The notes under the pieces: generated by a model | What the model was told of the DNA's origin: nothing | Database searches by the model: none | Seen by the model: only the letters and a program-made list of their open reading frames with translations | Part shown: positions 6,985 to 15,586 of the stretch, in pieces | Layout of the letters: each line of letters opens with the position of its first letter | How positions within the stretch are numbered: position 1 is the first letter of the stretch | Assembly (NCBI GenBank): GCA_963704815.1 | Contig: CAVPHU010000009.1 | Coordinates: 1 to 15,624, forward strand | Length of the DNA stretch: 15,624 bases | Direction of reading: 5' to 3' | Origin: DATKWD01 sp963704815 | Lineage (GTDB): Bacteria; Actinomycetota; Acidimicrobiia; Acidimicrobiales; Salinilacustritrichaceae | Made by a program: the position numbers and the translations under genes

Positions 6985-7726
6985 ATGCGTTTCGACCTCT
7001 CGCAACGAAAGGCACTGGTGACCGGCGCCGGTCGGGGCGTCGGGCTCGGCATCGCCCGGGCCCTGGGTGAGCACGGCGCCACCGTCGTGGTCAACGACCT
7101 CGATCCCGAACGGGCAGCCGATGCTGCGGCGCAACTCGCCGACGACGGCCTGTCGGCACAACCGTCGGCGTTCGACGTCACCGACCACGACGCGGTCGGT
7201 GCGGCCCTCGCCGACTTCGGCCCGGTCGACATCCTCGTCAACAACGCCGGTGTTCCCTCCGACATGGCCGTCGGGCCCTTCCGCGAAAGCGACCCCGAGG
7301 ACTGGGACCCGCTGCTCACGCTGAACACGCGGGCCGTGATGTCGTGCTGCCGTCATGTCGTGCCGACGATGCGTGCCACGCGGCCACGGGCGCATCGTCA
7401 CCATCTCGTCGGGAGCAGGGACCGCCGGCGTCGGCCTCGGGGTCGCTGCCTACGGGGCAGGCAAGGGCGGTGCCATCTCGTTCATGCGCAACCTGGCCCT
7501 CGAAGAGGCGAGTGCCGGCATCACCGTCAACACCGTGGCCCTGGGCCTGATGGACAACGTGGCGGCCGACGAAGGCATGCTGGCCTCGATCGCCCGCAGT
7601 GTGCCGGTGCGCCGGCTGGGCACACCGGCCGACGTCGGGGCCCTCTGCGTGTATCTGGCATCCGACGAAGCCGCATGGATGACCGGTCAGACCATCGAGC
7701 TCAACGGGGGATCGTCGACGACATGA
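6985..7726 (+). CDS. Short-chain dehydrogenase/reductase 1 (one frameshift)
   Basis: The frame-corrected length is 246 aa, normal for classical SDRs. The Rossmann nucleotide motif TGAGRGVG is at 13-20, NNAG at about 86-89, a Ser in VTISSGAG, and the catalytic Y-x-x-x-K as YGAGK near 155. The C-terminal part VRRLGTPADVGALCVYLASD is typical of 3-oxoacyl reductase-like members. An extra C at about 7381 breaks the frame: the first 130 residues are in one frame and the rest in the next, and removing it gives RATGHGRIVTISS. The stop TGA (7724-7726) overlaps the ATG of the second SDR (ATGA), so the pair is co-translated. The substrate is unknown. Confidence 0.8.
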
Positions 7727-8606
7727 ACCGCACCGACCGAGCCGACGAAGTCGTGGTCGTCACCGGCGCCAGCCGGGGCATCGGTGCGGGGATCGCTCGT
7801 CGGCTGGCGGCCGAGGGGATGGCGGTCGCCTGCGTGGCTCGCACCGCGACCGAGGGCACCAGCCACCTGAGCGGCTCGCTGGCCGGCACCGTCGAGACGA
7901 TCCACGACGCCGGCGGGCGAGCCGCCGCGTTCGTGGCCGACCTCGCGGCCGACGACTTCGACGCCGGTCACCTCGTCGGTCAGATCGAATCCGAGCTCGG
8001 GCCGGTGACCCACCTGGTCAACAACGCCGCGGCCTGCTTCTACATCCCGTACGCCGACATCCCGGTGAAGCGGATCGACCTCTCGTACCGGGTCAACGTG
8101 CGTTCACCGTGGCTTCTCGCCCAAGCCGTGCTCCCAGGCATGATCGACCGCGGCACCGGGTCGATCCTCAACATCTCGAGCGCCTCGTCGGTGCGACCCG
8201 ACGGTCCGCCGTTCGCCGATGTCGGCATCGGTGGCGCCGCGGCCTACGGCGGATCGAAGGCGTGGCTCGAACGTTCGACGGTCGGCGCCGCACTCGAGCT
8301 CGAGGGCACCGGCGTCAGCGCCAACACCCTCGCGCCCGAGTACGCCGTCGTCACCGAGGGCGCCGACGCCATGATGAGCGACCTCAAGCACCGCACCGAC
8401 ATCATCCTCGAGCCGATGGCCACCATGACCGAGGCTGCGCTCGCGCTGCTCACCGGCGACCCCGCGACCCTCACGGGTCAGGTCACCTACTCGTTGTCGT
8501 TGCTGCGCGCGCTCGACCGTCCTGTCCGTGACCTCGACGGGACGACGCTGGTCGAGGGCTGGCAGCCGGCCGACTTCCCGACCGAGCTGCTGCGAGCGCC
8601 GCGTGA
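7723..8606 (+). CDS. Short-chain dehydrogenase/reductase 2 (probable shift at the very end)
   Basis: Motifs: TGASRGIG (14-21), NNAA in place of the usual NNAG, Ser in ILNISSASS, and catalytic Y-x-x-x-K as YGGSK near 175. The C-terminal extension LVEGWQPADFPTELLRA is typical of larger SDRs of about 290 residues. In the given frame there is no stop until 8958, which would run antisense through the DUF805 gene as a strange acidic tail. One missing base around 8595-8603 would bring in the TGA at 8604-8606 and give 294 aa, ending 10 bases before the convergent DUF805 stop. I favour that end. The start overlaps the stop of SDR 1. Confidence 0.75.
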
Positions 8607-8616
8607 TCGAGCGGGA

Positions 8617-8971
8617 TCAGTCCTCCGGCCCGGCGCCGTAGGTGTTCGGGCCGTCGCTGGCCTGGACGTAGAACACGATCATGATGATGAAGCCGACGAA
8701 CGGGATCAGCCCGATCAGGATCGTCCAGCCCGACTTGCCGGTGTCGTGGAGTCGGCGTACGGCGATGGCGAGGCCAGGGATCAGCACGGCGAGGCCGTAG
8801 AGCGCGTAGAAGATGAAGAAGAAGTCGACGACGCTCGCGAGGATGCCGAGGCCGAAGAAGACGACGAAGTTGGTGGCGACGAAGCGCCAGAAGCCGCCGA
8901 CCGAGGTCCGACCGCTGAAGTCGGCGTAGCGGTTGAAGCGCTGTCTTGTAGGCGTTGATGAATTCGTCCAT
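8617..8971 (-). CDS. DUF805 family small membrane protein (one frameshift)
   Basis: The frame-corrected length is 117 aa, the usual size. The family signature is clear: FNRYADFSGRTSVGGFWRF near the N-terminus, then hydrophobic segments (VVFFGLGILASVVDFFFIFY; LYGLAVLIPGLAIAVRRLHD) and the conserved RRLHDTGKSGW followed by a last hydrophobic stretch. MDEFINAYK lies in one frame and QRFNRYADF in the next; removing one base near 8941-8945 joins them. The ATG at 8971 has AGGATCGG just upstream. Members sit in the inner membrane; function is not established. It lies 73 bases after the copper protein gene on the same strand. Confidence 0.8.
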
Positions 8972-9041
8972 GACCGATCCTGTGGTGTCGTCCGTTGTGT
9001 CGGCGTGAAGCTACCGAATGCAGCAGGCCAGCACGGTGAGG

Positions 9042-9078
9042 GTGCTACTCGGCCGTGGTGGCCACGGCCGAGTAGCAC
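9042..9078. repeat. Perfect 17-bp inverted repeat across the stop codon of the copper protein gene
   Basis: GTGCTACTCGGCCGTGG (9042-9058), three bases, then its exact complement CCACGGCCGAGTAGCAC (9062-9078). The last codons and TAG (9047-9045) of the copper protein are inside the stem. There is no T-run after it on either strand, so it is not a standard intrinsic terminator, though U-less terminators occur in actinobacteria. In RNA it would be a very stable hairpin that could block 3' decay. Confidence 0.7.
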
Positions 9079-11259
9079 ATCTCGTCGTCGGTGCCTTCGT
9101 TCCAGGTGATGTGTCGGGGTTCGAGCATCGGCGCCAGATCGCGACGCCACGTGCACTCGATGCGCAGGGTGTCGTCGCGGTCGATCACGATGGCCTCGGC
9201 TGGTCGGTAGTCGAACTGCCAGTCGAAGCTCCACGACGGGATGTCGAGCAGGATCTGCTCGTCAGGCGTGCCCGGGTTGAGGGTCATCCGGAACGACTCG
9301 CCGAACTCGTGCATGTGGCCGAAGATGCCAACGATCGTGCCCGGGTTGGACACCCGGCGATCGCAGCTCGCATCGGCGGTGCCGTCGGTGTCGGCGAGCT
9401 CTTCCTCGAGGGTCGCCCCACAGCTGGCGAGCAGGCCGTCGCCGATGAGGGAATCGGCGAAGCCGTAGCGCTCGCGGATCTGTTCGAGCACGGCGTTGCG
9501 GTCGCACAGTGGCCCCTGCTCGGCAGGCGTGCAGGGGATCTCTGCGGGGGCCAGGTACACCCGGTAGTTCACCGGCTCGAACGTCCCGCCGGCGGCGGCG
9601 AGCTCGGCGTCAGAGGCGGTGTCGAGCACGATCGCCGACCGGTCGACCGGGAACTCGTGGTCGTAGTGGTAGTGGATCTGGACGACGAGGAAGTCGCCCG
9701 GCTCGACCGGCACGCCGACCCCGTCGGGGTACTCGACCGGTTGCTGACCCGGCGCCCATGCTGCGATCTGGCTGCCCGCGCCGAGGGTCCCGCTGAAGAA
9801 GCAGCGCCATCCTGCGGCGGGGTCGCCCGCATCGAGCGCCTCGGCGTCGGCCCGGGCTTCGGCCTCGACCAGTGAGATCACTGCGTGGTGGACGACCTCG
9901 GTCTGGTCGGGCTCGAAGTCGAAGCTCTTGAGCCACGTCGTCGCGTCGCCGGTCTCGGGGATGTCATAGATCTGGCACCGGTAGTCGTCGGGGTACTCCT
10001 CGGTGCCGGCGTAGCCCTCGCCCGGAAGCACGTGATCGCGTTCGATCTCGCGGAGGTCGATCTCCTTCGCCTCGAGCAGGGTGTCGGTCGGGCACGTCGA
10101 GCGGACCATCGGCCTCGGCCCAGGCGGCCACGGCTTCGATCTCCTCGTCGGTGAGCGACCAGTCGTGCTGGAAGTCGACCGAGGCATCCGAGGCCGGCCA
10201 CGGCGGCATGTACCGGGCCTGGGTGACGAGGGCGAGGTCGGGCGCCACCTCGGCGGCGTGCCCGGCGGTCGAGAGCAGGAACGTGTCCTCGCCGATGCCG
10301 TCGTCGCTGTGGCACGAGGCGCAGTTGGACTCGAGGATCGGCTGGATGTCGCGAGCGAAGGAGATGCCGCCGCTTGCGGCTGGCTCGATGTCCGCGGCCG
10401 GGTCGGCAGCCACGAGCACACTCGGATCGCCGGGGTCGGTCTCGACGGCCGTGAGATCGAAGGTGAGCTCGACCTCGTTGCCGGTGGACACCAGGCCCGA
10501 GATGGCGATCGGCCCGACGTCGTAGGTCGACATCTCGATGTCGGCGCTCACCCTGGCCGTGAGGGTGTCGCCGTCGAGACGGGCGGTGCCGGTGAACGTC
10601 TCGGTCGCGGTCGTCTCCTTGACGGTGAGGTCGCCGGTGATCGTGAGGTCGGTGTCGGTGCCCTCGTCCGCGGTGGCGGGGAGCCCCTGGATGTCGGTCG
10701 GCGTGAACTCGGCGTAGGGGAACTCGGTCGACTCGAGGTAGTCGTGGCGGATGCGCTTGTCGCGCAGCGCCGAGTCGGACTCGAAGGCCTCGATGTTGAC
10801 CACCACGGTTCCGATGCGGGCCGAGGCGGGATCGTCGAGGTCGATGGCGATGTCGCCCGCCACCAGGGCCGTCGAACCGCTCGCCGTCTTGGTCGAACCC
10901 GCCAGTCGTTCCTCCACCGCATAGGTGACCTCGGACCCTTCGCTGATCCGGAAGAGGGTCTCGCCTGGCGCGACGGTGAGCGTCGGTGCGGCGACCCCTT
11001 CGGACTGCACTGACCCGTCCTCGAGGAGCCAGAGCCACTGATCGCTGGTCACCCACGCGCCGGCGAGCACGAGCACCAGCAGCGCCGGGAGGCCGATCTT
11101 CAGCCAGGTGGGCCGCGGCGTGGCTCCGTCCTCGCGGGCCTTCGCGCCGAACAGCCACCGGAATCCGAAGAAACCTCCGACGACGGTGACCACGAGCACC
11201 GTGCCGATGATCCACGGGTTGGACGCGACGCTCTCGACGCCTGAGTGGGCGACCATCAT
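9045..11259 (-). CDS. Membrane-anchored fusion: YceI domain, cytochrome c, copper type II monooxygenase-like domain (one frameshift)
   Basis: The frame-corrected length is about 737 aa. Order: TM helices near 15-36 and 52-71; a YceI-like lipocalin domain at about 115-275 (SALRDKRIRHDYLESTEFPY, with IEMSTYDVGP further on); a class I cytochrome c with haem motif CASCH near 313-317 and likely axial Met in YMPPWP; then a copper monooxygenase region with VVHHAVISL (about 455-463), VQIHYHYDHEF (about 526-535), FGHMHEFGESF (about 645-654) and NEGTDDEM near the C-terminus. Family knowledge: the last region resembles bacterial relatives of peptidylglycine/dopamine monooxygenases, where paired His and a Met bind two coppers; the haem could deliver electrons. 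The frame breaks once, near 10090-10100, at the haem/copper linker. The start may be the ATG at 11259 or 11256, or the ATG at 11313. The YceI-cytochrome junction itself is in one unbroken frame. Confidence 0.75.
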
Positions 11260-11360
11260 CGGCAACGAAACCCCCGGACCACGACGCGACGATAACGAGG
11301 CGATTGTCGCCATCCGTAGTCACTGCTCGACGACGGTCGCCGGCTGCGAGTCGGTCGCCG

Positions 11361-11648
11361 TCAGCGAGGTGGACGGTGGAACTCGACCGCGAACCGAGCG
11401 CCGTCGCCCAGTTCGACGTGGTGCGGGGTCGACGGCGGGATGACCAACGATGCACCCGCGTCGAGGTCTTCGCTCCGGTCAGGGTCGTCCTCGAAGACGA
11501 AGCGAAGGGTGCCGGCGTGCACCACGATTCGCCCCCACACGCCATCGGCGATGCGGTGGGCGCGGAGCAGGCCGCCAGGCACGGTGTCGGCGTCGAAGAC
11601 GTCGGTGGTGCGGACGTGGTCGAGGTTCTCGGGCAACTCAGCGGGCAC
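11361..11648 (-). CDS. DUF1971-like cupin protein
   Basis: The product has 95 aa. It reads PAELPENLDHVRTTDVF, then VWGRIVVHAGTLRFVFED, ASLVIPPSTPHHVELG and ARFAVEFHR, a compact single cupin barrel. The layout (ELPE.L...R.T..F, then VWG.IVV..G.L) matches DUF1971/TehB-YeaR-like proteins, linked in other bacteria to tellurite or nitrate response; no role is shown here. PPSTPHHVE supplies the cupin His residues. The GTG at 11648 starts 2 bases after the stop of the flavoprotein gene, with GAAGG just upstream, so the two are co-transcribed. The frame is open further upstream, but that part is antisense-like shadow of the flavoprotein. Confidence 0.75.
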   Translation of the reverse strand: MPAELPENLDHVRTTDVFDADTVPGGLLRAHRIADGVWGRIVVHAGTLRFVFEDDPDRSEDLDAGASLVIPPSTPHHVELGDGARFAVEFHRPPR

Positions 11649-11650
11649 GC

Positions 11651-12880
11651 TCAACCTTCGCGCAGCCAGGTCACCGCGCCGTGGGCCGCCGCAACCGCGG
11701 TGCTGAAACACGCCTGGAGGAGGTAGCCGCCCGTGGGCGCTTCCCAGTCGAGCATCTCGCCGGCGACGAAGCAGCCGGGAACCCTCCGGAGCATGAACCG
11801 TTCGTCGACCTCGTCGAACGAGACACCACCCGCGGTCGAGATCGCTCGATCGATGGGCATCATCGCCACGACCTCGATCGGAACGGCCTTCGCCAGCGCC
11901 GCCATGCCGGTCGGGTCGGTGGGCAGGTCGTTGCCGGTCGCCTCGCGCAGGAGCGACGTCGCCACCGGTGGGAATCCCGAGCGTCGCAGCCAACTCGTCG
12001 CGGAGTCCTTCGGTCGTCGGCGCTGCGACAATCGCCCGATCAGGCTGGCCGCGTCGAGATCGGGCCAGAGGTCGACCGCCACCATTGCCGAACCGACATC
12101 GGCGAAGCACTGCCGCAGCGCCGATGAGTGGGCGTAGACCGGACCGCCCTCCAACCCGTCGTCGGTGACCATCACGTCGCCCCGAACGGGCACGTCCTCG
12201 ACCGACACCGCCACGTTCTTCAACGGCTCTCCGGCGAACCGATCGACGAACGCCTCGGTCCAGTCGATCCGCACCCCGCTGTTGGCCGCCACCAGCGGCT
12301 CGACCGTGATGCCCTTGGCCTCGAACGAGGTGACCCACGAGCCGTCCGAGCCGACGCGGGGCCAACTCGCTCCACCCAGCGCCATCACCGTGGCATCGGC
12401 GGTGACGTCGGTGGTCGTCCCGTCCGGGGCGGTGAAGCGGTCTGCTCGGTCCGACCAGCCCTCCCAGCGGTGGCGAACGTGGAACTCGACGCCGAGCGAA
12501 TCGAGCCGACGGAGCCAGGACCTGAGCAACGGCGTGGCCCGAAACGACGCAGGGAACACCCGGCCGCTCGATCCGATGTGGGTGGGCTCGCCCAGCTCTG
12601 CGCACCAGGCCCGGAGGTCGGCCTGGCCGAATCGGTTCACCGCAGGCTCGAGGTGAGCGCGTCCGGCGCCGTAGCGACGAAGCAGGTCCTCGGTCGGCTC
12701 GCTGTGGGTGATGTTGAGCCCGCCGCGTCCCGCGAGGAGGAACTTCCGACCCACCGACGCCTTGTGTTCGTAGACCGACACCGAGAGGCCCTCGTTCGCC
12801 AGCACCTCGGCAGCCATCAGGCCTGCGGGACCACCGCCGACGACCGTCGCCCGGCCCACGGAGCTCCCGTCCGTGGCCAC
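11651..12880 (-). CDS. NAD(P)/FAD-dependent oxidoreductase, TIGR03862 (HI0933/YhiN-like) family
   Basis: The product has 409 aa with an intact frame. The dinucleotide-binding motif VVGGGPAGLMAAEVL is at 13-27, followed by the family mark KFLLAGRGGLNITHSE (46-61), SSGRVFPASF near 104-113, ALGGASWPRVG in the middle, and a C-terminal FAD contact region CFVAGEMLDWEAPTGGYLLQ. These match the flavoprotein group named TIGR03862, related to YhiN/HI0933, whose reaction is not established. The ATG at 12880 is divergent from the PhyH gene. It heads a minus-strand series with the cupin and possibly the copper protein. Confidence 0.85.
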   Translation of the reverse strand: MATDGSSVGRATVVGGGPAGLMAAEVLANEGLSVSVYEHKASVGRKFLLAGRGGLNITHSEPTEDLLRRYGAGRAHLEPAVNRFGQADLRAWCAELGEPTHIGSSGRVFPASFRATPLLRSWLRRLDSLGVEFHVRHRWEGWSDRADRFTAPDGTTTDVTADATVMALGGASWPRVGSDGSWVTSFEAKGITVEPLVAANSGVRIDWTEAFVDRFAGEPLKNVAVSVEDVPVRGDVMVTDDGLEGGPVYAHSSALRQCFADVGSAMVAVDLWPDLDAASLIGRLSQRRRPKDSATSWLRRSGFPPVATSLLREATGNDLPTDPTGMAALAKAVPIEVVAMMPIDRAISTAGGVSFDEVDERFMLRRVPGCFVAGEMLDWEAPTGGYLLQACFSTAVAAAHGAVTWLREG

Positions 12881-12918
12881 GGCGTCAGCGTAGGTCGGTC
12901 ACGCATCGGTGGCGACGG

Positions 12919-12930
12919 GGGGACGTCCCC
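12919..12930. promoter_or_regulatory. GGGGACGTCCCC palindrome between divergent genes
   Basis: A perfect 12-base palindrome (GGGG ACGT CCCC) lies midway between the flavoprotein start (12880) and the PhyH start (12974). It ends 8 bases before a TTGACG hexamer. The position suits an operator acting on one or both divergent genes, but short GC palindromes also arise by chance in such DNA. Confidence 0.3.
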
Positions 12931-12938
12931 GTGATCGC

Positions 12939-12967
12939 TTGACGATCGGCCACGAACGACCCAGGCT
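12939..12967 (+). promoter_or_regulatory. Possible promoter for the PhyH gene
   Basis: TTGACG at 12939-12944 is followed after 17 bases by CAGGCT at 12962-12967. The -35 is good; the -10 is poor. Transcription would start at about 12974, the GTG start codon itself, giving a leaderless message. Confidence 0.3.
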
Positions 12968-12973
12968 TTGCCG

Positions 12974-13741
12974 GTGGCATGGGACGACGACGGGTTCGTC
13001 AAGGTCGAGCGGTTCGCCGATCCAGCGGTCGGCCAGGCGATGCTCGACGATGTCGTCGGCCTCGCTCGGACGGCAGCCGGGACGTGGGAGGCCGAGGGCA
13101 CGCTCGTGATGCCCGAGGCCAACCTCGCCGGCACCGGCGGCACGCCCGAGCAGATGACGTCGAAGGTCTTCAAGCTCCACCGAAGGCCTGCGTTCGCCTC
13201 GTTCGTCCGGTCCGCCGAGGTGGTCGACGTCCTGGTCGACCGTCTCGGGAACGACGTCGACTGCTTCCTGTCGCAGTTCATCTTCAAGAACCCCGGGGCC
13301 TGGGGTCAGCCGTGGCACCAGGACTCCCACTACTTCCCGTTCGAGCCGGCCCGGCCCGTGGTGGGCCTGTGGCTGGCGGTGACCGAGGCCACCCTCGCCA
13401 ACGGCTGCCTCCACGTCCTGCCCGGGTCGCAGGCCGAACCCGTCCACGAGCACGTGCCCGATCGTCGGCCGGGCGCGAACTACGGCTACGTCGAGATCGT
13501 CGACCACGACATGTCGGCCTCGGTGCCGGTGCTCATGCACCCTGGCGACCTCCTGGTGTTCGACAGCCACCTGATGCACCGCTCGACCGACAACGAGAGC
13601 GGTGGCATCCGAGCCGCCATGGTGTTTCACTTCGCCGCTGCCGGCACCGTCGACCACACCGAGCAGGCCACCGGCGCCCCGAGCCCGGTGAACGACTGGG
13701 TCCCTCTGGTCAGGGATGGACGGGCGGTCGAGATCATCTAG
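12974..13741 (+). CDS. Phytanoyl-CoA dioxygenase (PhyH) family Fe(II)/2-oxoglutarate oxygenase
   Basis: The product has 255 aa. The iron-binding H-x-D is in WHQDSHYFPF (H115, D117) and the distal His is in SHLMHRSTDN (about 202), followed by GGIRAAMVFHF, where the Arg would hold 2-oxoglutarate. NGCLHVLPGS is another typical PhyH block. Family knowledge: these enzymes hydroxylate acyl-CoA side chains or small molecules; the substrate here is unknown. I favour the GTG at 12974 (VAWDDDGFVKVERF); a TTG at 12968 is possible. No frame problem. The dehalogenase gene follows after 55 bases, so both may be on one transcript. Confidence 0.85.
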   Translation: MAWDDDGFVKVERFADPAVGQAMLDDVVGLARTAAGTWEAEGTLVMPEANLAGTGGTPEQMTSKVFKLHRRPAFASFVRSAEVVDVLVDRLGNDVDCFLSQFIFKNPGAWGQPWHQDSHYFPFEPARPVVGLWLAVTEATLANGCLHVLPGSQAEPVHEHVPDRRPGANYGYVEIVDHDMSASVPVLMHPGDLLVFDSHLMHRSTDNESGGIRAAMVFHFAAAGTVDHTEQATGAPSPVNDWVPLVRDGRAVEII

Positions 13742-13796
13742 ACCATCGGGGATGACCGTGCACCCGATCCCCGCCCGCTGAACTGGAGGCGACTCC

Positions 13797-14679
13797 TTGA
13801 CCGAACCCCTGAGCACCGAGCCACTGTCGAAGCAGTACGAGACCGTGAACGGCAAAGAGATGGCCTTCCACGAGGTGGGCGAGGGCCCGACGGTGGTGTT
13901 CCTCCACGGCAACCCGACCTCGTCGTACCTGTGGCGCAACATCATCCCGCACGTGTCGTCGAACGGCGCGCTGCATCGCGCCCGACCTGATCGGGATGGG
14001 CGACTCCGACAAGCTCGACGACACCGGTGCCGGCTCGTACCGCTACGTCGAGCATCGCGAGTACCTCGACGCGCTGTTCGATCGACTCGATCTCGGCGAC
14101 GAGATCACCTTCGTCATCCACGACTGGGGATCGGCCCTCGGTTTCGACTGGGCCAGCCGCCATCCCGAACGGGTGGCCGGAATCGCCTACATGGAGGCGA
14201 TCGTCCGTCCGATGACCTGGGACGACTGGCCCGAGATGGCCAGCGAGATCTTCCGCGGCTTTCGTTCTCCGGCGGGTGAGGAGATGGTCATCGAGAAGAA
14301 CCTGTTCGTCGAGGCCGTGCTCCCGTCGTCGATCCTCCGTGGCCTCACCGACGAGGAGCACGACGTCTACCGCCAGCCCTTCACCGAGCCCGAGCACCGT
14401 CGTCCGACGCTCACCTGGCCGCGCGAGCTTCCGCTCGACGGCGAACCGGCCGACGTGATCGAGATCATTCGTGGCTCCGGCGACTGGCTGGCGAGTTCGG
14501 ACGTGCCCAAGCTGCTCGTCAACGCCGAACCGGGCGCCATCCTCACCGGCCCGCAGCTCGAGTTCTGCCGCACGTTTCCCAACCAGACCGAGATCACCGT
14601 GCCCGGCATCCACTTCGTCCAGGAGGACAGTCCGCACGAGATCGGCGAAGCCATCGCCGACTGGCTGCCGACCGCCTGA
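13797..14679 (+). CDS. dhaA: Haloalkane dehalogenase, LinB/DhaA type (one frameshift)
   Basis: The frame-corrected length is 293 aa. This alpha/beta hydrolase cleaves carbon-halogen bonds with water. The full catalytic set is present at LinB-like numbers: N39 in HGNPTSSYLWRN, nucleophile D109 and halide-binding W110 in VIHDWGSALGFDW, acid E133 in YMEAIVRP, and base H272 in GIHFVQEDSP. Blocks such as DLIGMGDSDKLD, AGEEMV and NQTEITV are closest to what I recall of LinB. An extra base at about 13968 breaks the frame; removing it gives HVSSNGRCIAPDLIGMG. The start is TTG at 13797, chosen because GGAGG lies 7 bases upstream and the N-terminal length fits. The symbol reflects the family; linB would fit as well. 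Confidence 0.85.
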
Positions 14680-14685
14680 CCCACC

Positions 14686-14707
14686 CAGCCTGAGCCACCG
14701 CAGGCTG
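14686..14707 (+). terminator. Small hairpin after the dehalogenase gene
   Basis: CAGCCTG (14686-14692), eight-base loop, CAGGCTG (14701-14707), a perfect 7-bp stem starting 6 bases after the stop. It is followed by AAAACAAG rather than a T-run, so only a U-less type of termination would apply. Confidence 0.3.
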
Positions 14708-14773
14708 AAAACAAGCGGTGAACTCTGTGTTGCGGGTGACCATCGGTGCCGGGGGCGACGTAGGGTCGAATCC

Positions 14774-15076
14774 GTGACCCTCGTCGATTCGCCGGAGATG
14801 CCGGGCGAGGACGGCTGGCTCGACGAGCTCACCTACGAAGCGCTGGCCGCCGACCCCGACACCGTGGTGCCCGACTCGGCCATCCCGTTCGCCCGGATGG
14901 TCGGCGACGACGACGGGGCCGAGGGCCTGCTGCCCGAGTGGTACATGCCGGCCACCGCGTCGTCGATCCACCTCACCGGCTGGCGGCGACGGGTGGCATG
15001 GCTGCTCATCGCCACCTTCATCGCCATCGTGAGCAGCGGGCTCTGCTCGACCTACGGCATTCTCGAGGTCGCCTGA
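14774..15076 (+). CDS. Small single-TM membrane protein of unknown function
   Basis: The product has 100 aa from the GTG at 14774 (TLVDSPEMPGEDGWLDELT). The first 70 residues are acidic and probably soluble; one hydrophobic helix, WLLIATFIAIVSSGLCSTYG, lies near the C-terminus, preceded by the basic GWRRR, which suggests an N-out or N-in tail anchor. I do not recognise a family. The sequence continues open upstream into the dehalogenase region, but that is shadow. TAGGGT upstream may serve as a weak ribosome site. Confidence 0.5.
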   Translation: MTLVDSPEMPGEDGWLDELTYEALAADPDTVVPDSAIPFARMVGDDDGAEGLLPEWYMPATASSIHLTGWRRRVAWLLIATFIAIVSSGLCSTYGILEVA

Positions 15077-15157
15077 CCCACTGCAACTTCCCGGCTGAGT
15101 GTGCGGTTCGCGGCCACGCCACCTGGGAGTCGGGCGTGCTGTGGTTGAGTCGTAGCG

Positions 15158-15586
15158 ATGTCGACGCCGCCGACTCGCCACCTCCCGGTGTTCGTCTACG
15201 GGACGTTGCGGGTCGGCGGGCGGTTCCACGATCGATGGCTTGCCGGTCGGTTCACCTCGGTCGGGCCCGCAACCCTTGACGGCGGCATCATGTGGGACAA
15301 CCACGGTGCCTACCCGATGTTGGTGCTCGATCCTTCGGCAGGTGCCGTGACCGGCGAGTTGTTCGAGATCGACGAAGCCATCTTCGCCCAGGTGCTCGCC
15401 GGACTCGATCACCTCGAGGGTCACGTCCCCGAGGAGGACGGCAACCTCTACGAGCGGGTCGTCGTCGAGGTCGCCACCGATGCAGGCCCGGTGGCGGCGT
15501 GGATCTACGTGATGGCCGAGTCGGAGATACCGCGCCTCGACGCAGAGCTGCCACGAATCGCGAGCGGCGACTGGTTCGAGCGGTAG
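15158..15586 (+). CDS. Gamma-glutamylcyclotransferase (AIG2-like) family protein
   Basis: The product has 142 aa. The glycine-rich start VFVYGTLRVGG (11-21) is the substrate-binding loop of the GGCT fold, GELFEIDE is the usual middle strand, and the likely catalytic Glu is E87 in AGLDHLEGH. The C-terminus has AWIYVMAESEIPR. Family knowledge: members release 5-oxoproline from gamma-glutamyl amines or amino acids, but many small members have unknown substrates. The ATG at 15158 is the first in frame at a sensible place. The gene is intact. Confidence 0.8.
   Translation: MSTPPTRHLPVFVYGTLRVGGRFHDRWLAGRFTSVGPATLDGGIMWDNHGAYPMLVLDPSAGAVTGELFEIDEAIFAQVLAGLDHLEGHVPEEDGNLYERVVVEVATDAGPVAAWIYVMAESEIPRLDAELPRIASGDWFER

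Noticed and set aside
6098..7015. Long minus-strand open frame opposite the lipoprotein
   Set aside because: Low-complexity Val/Arg/Gly/Asp composition typical of antisense in high-GC DNA; the plus strand has a clear lipobox protein.
8607..8958. Acidic C-terminal extension of SDR 2 to 8958
   Set aside because: It is the exact antisense of the DUF805 gene, has no SDR features, and a one-base correction gives a stop at 8606 next to the convergent DUF805 stop.
11649..12605. Long open minus frame running into the cupin from the flavoprotein region
   Set aside because: It is an alternate-frame shadow of the flavoprotein, Arg/Gly-rich with no domain; the cupin has its own GTG start at 11648.
7381..13968. 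Programmed frameshifting as explanation for the broken genes
   Set aside because: The shift sites share no common slippery heptamer, go in both directions, and occur in unrelated housekeeping-type genes.
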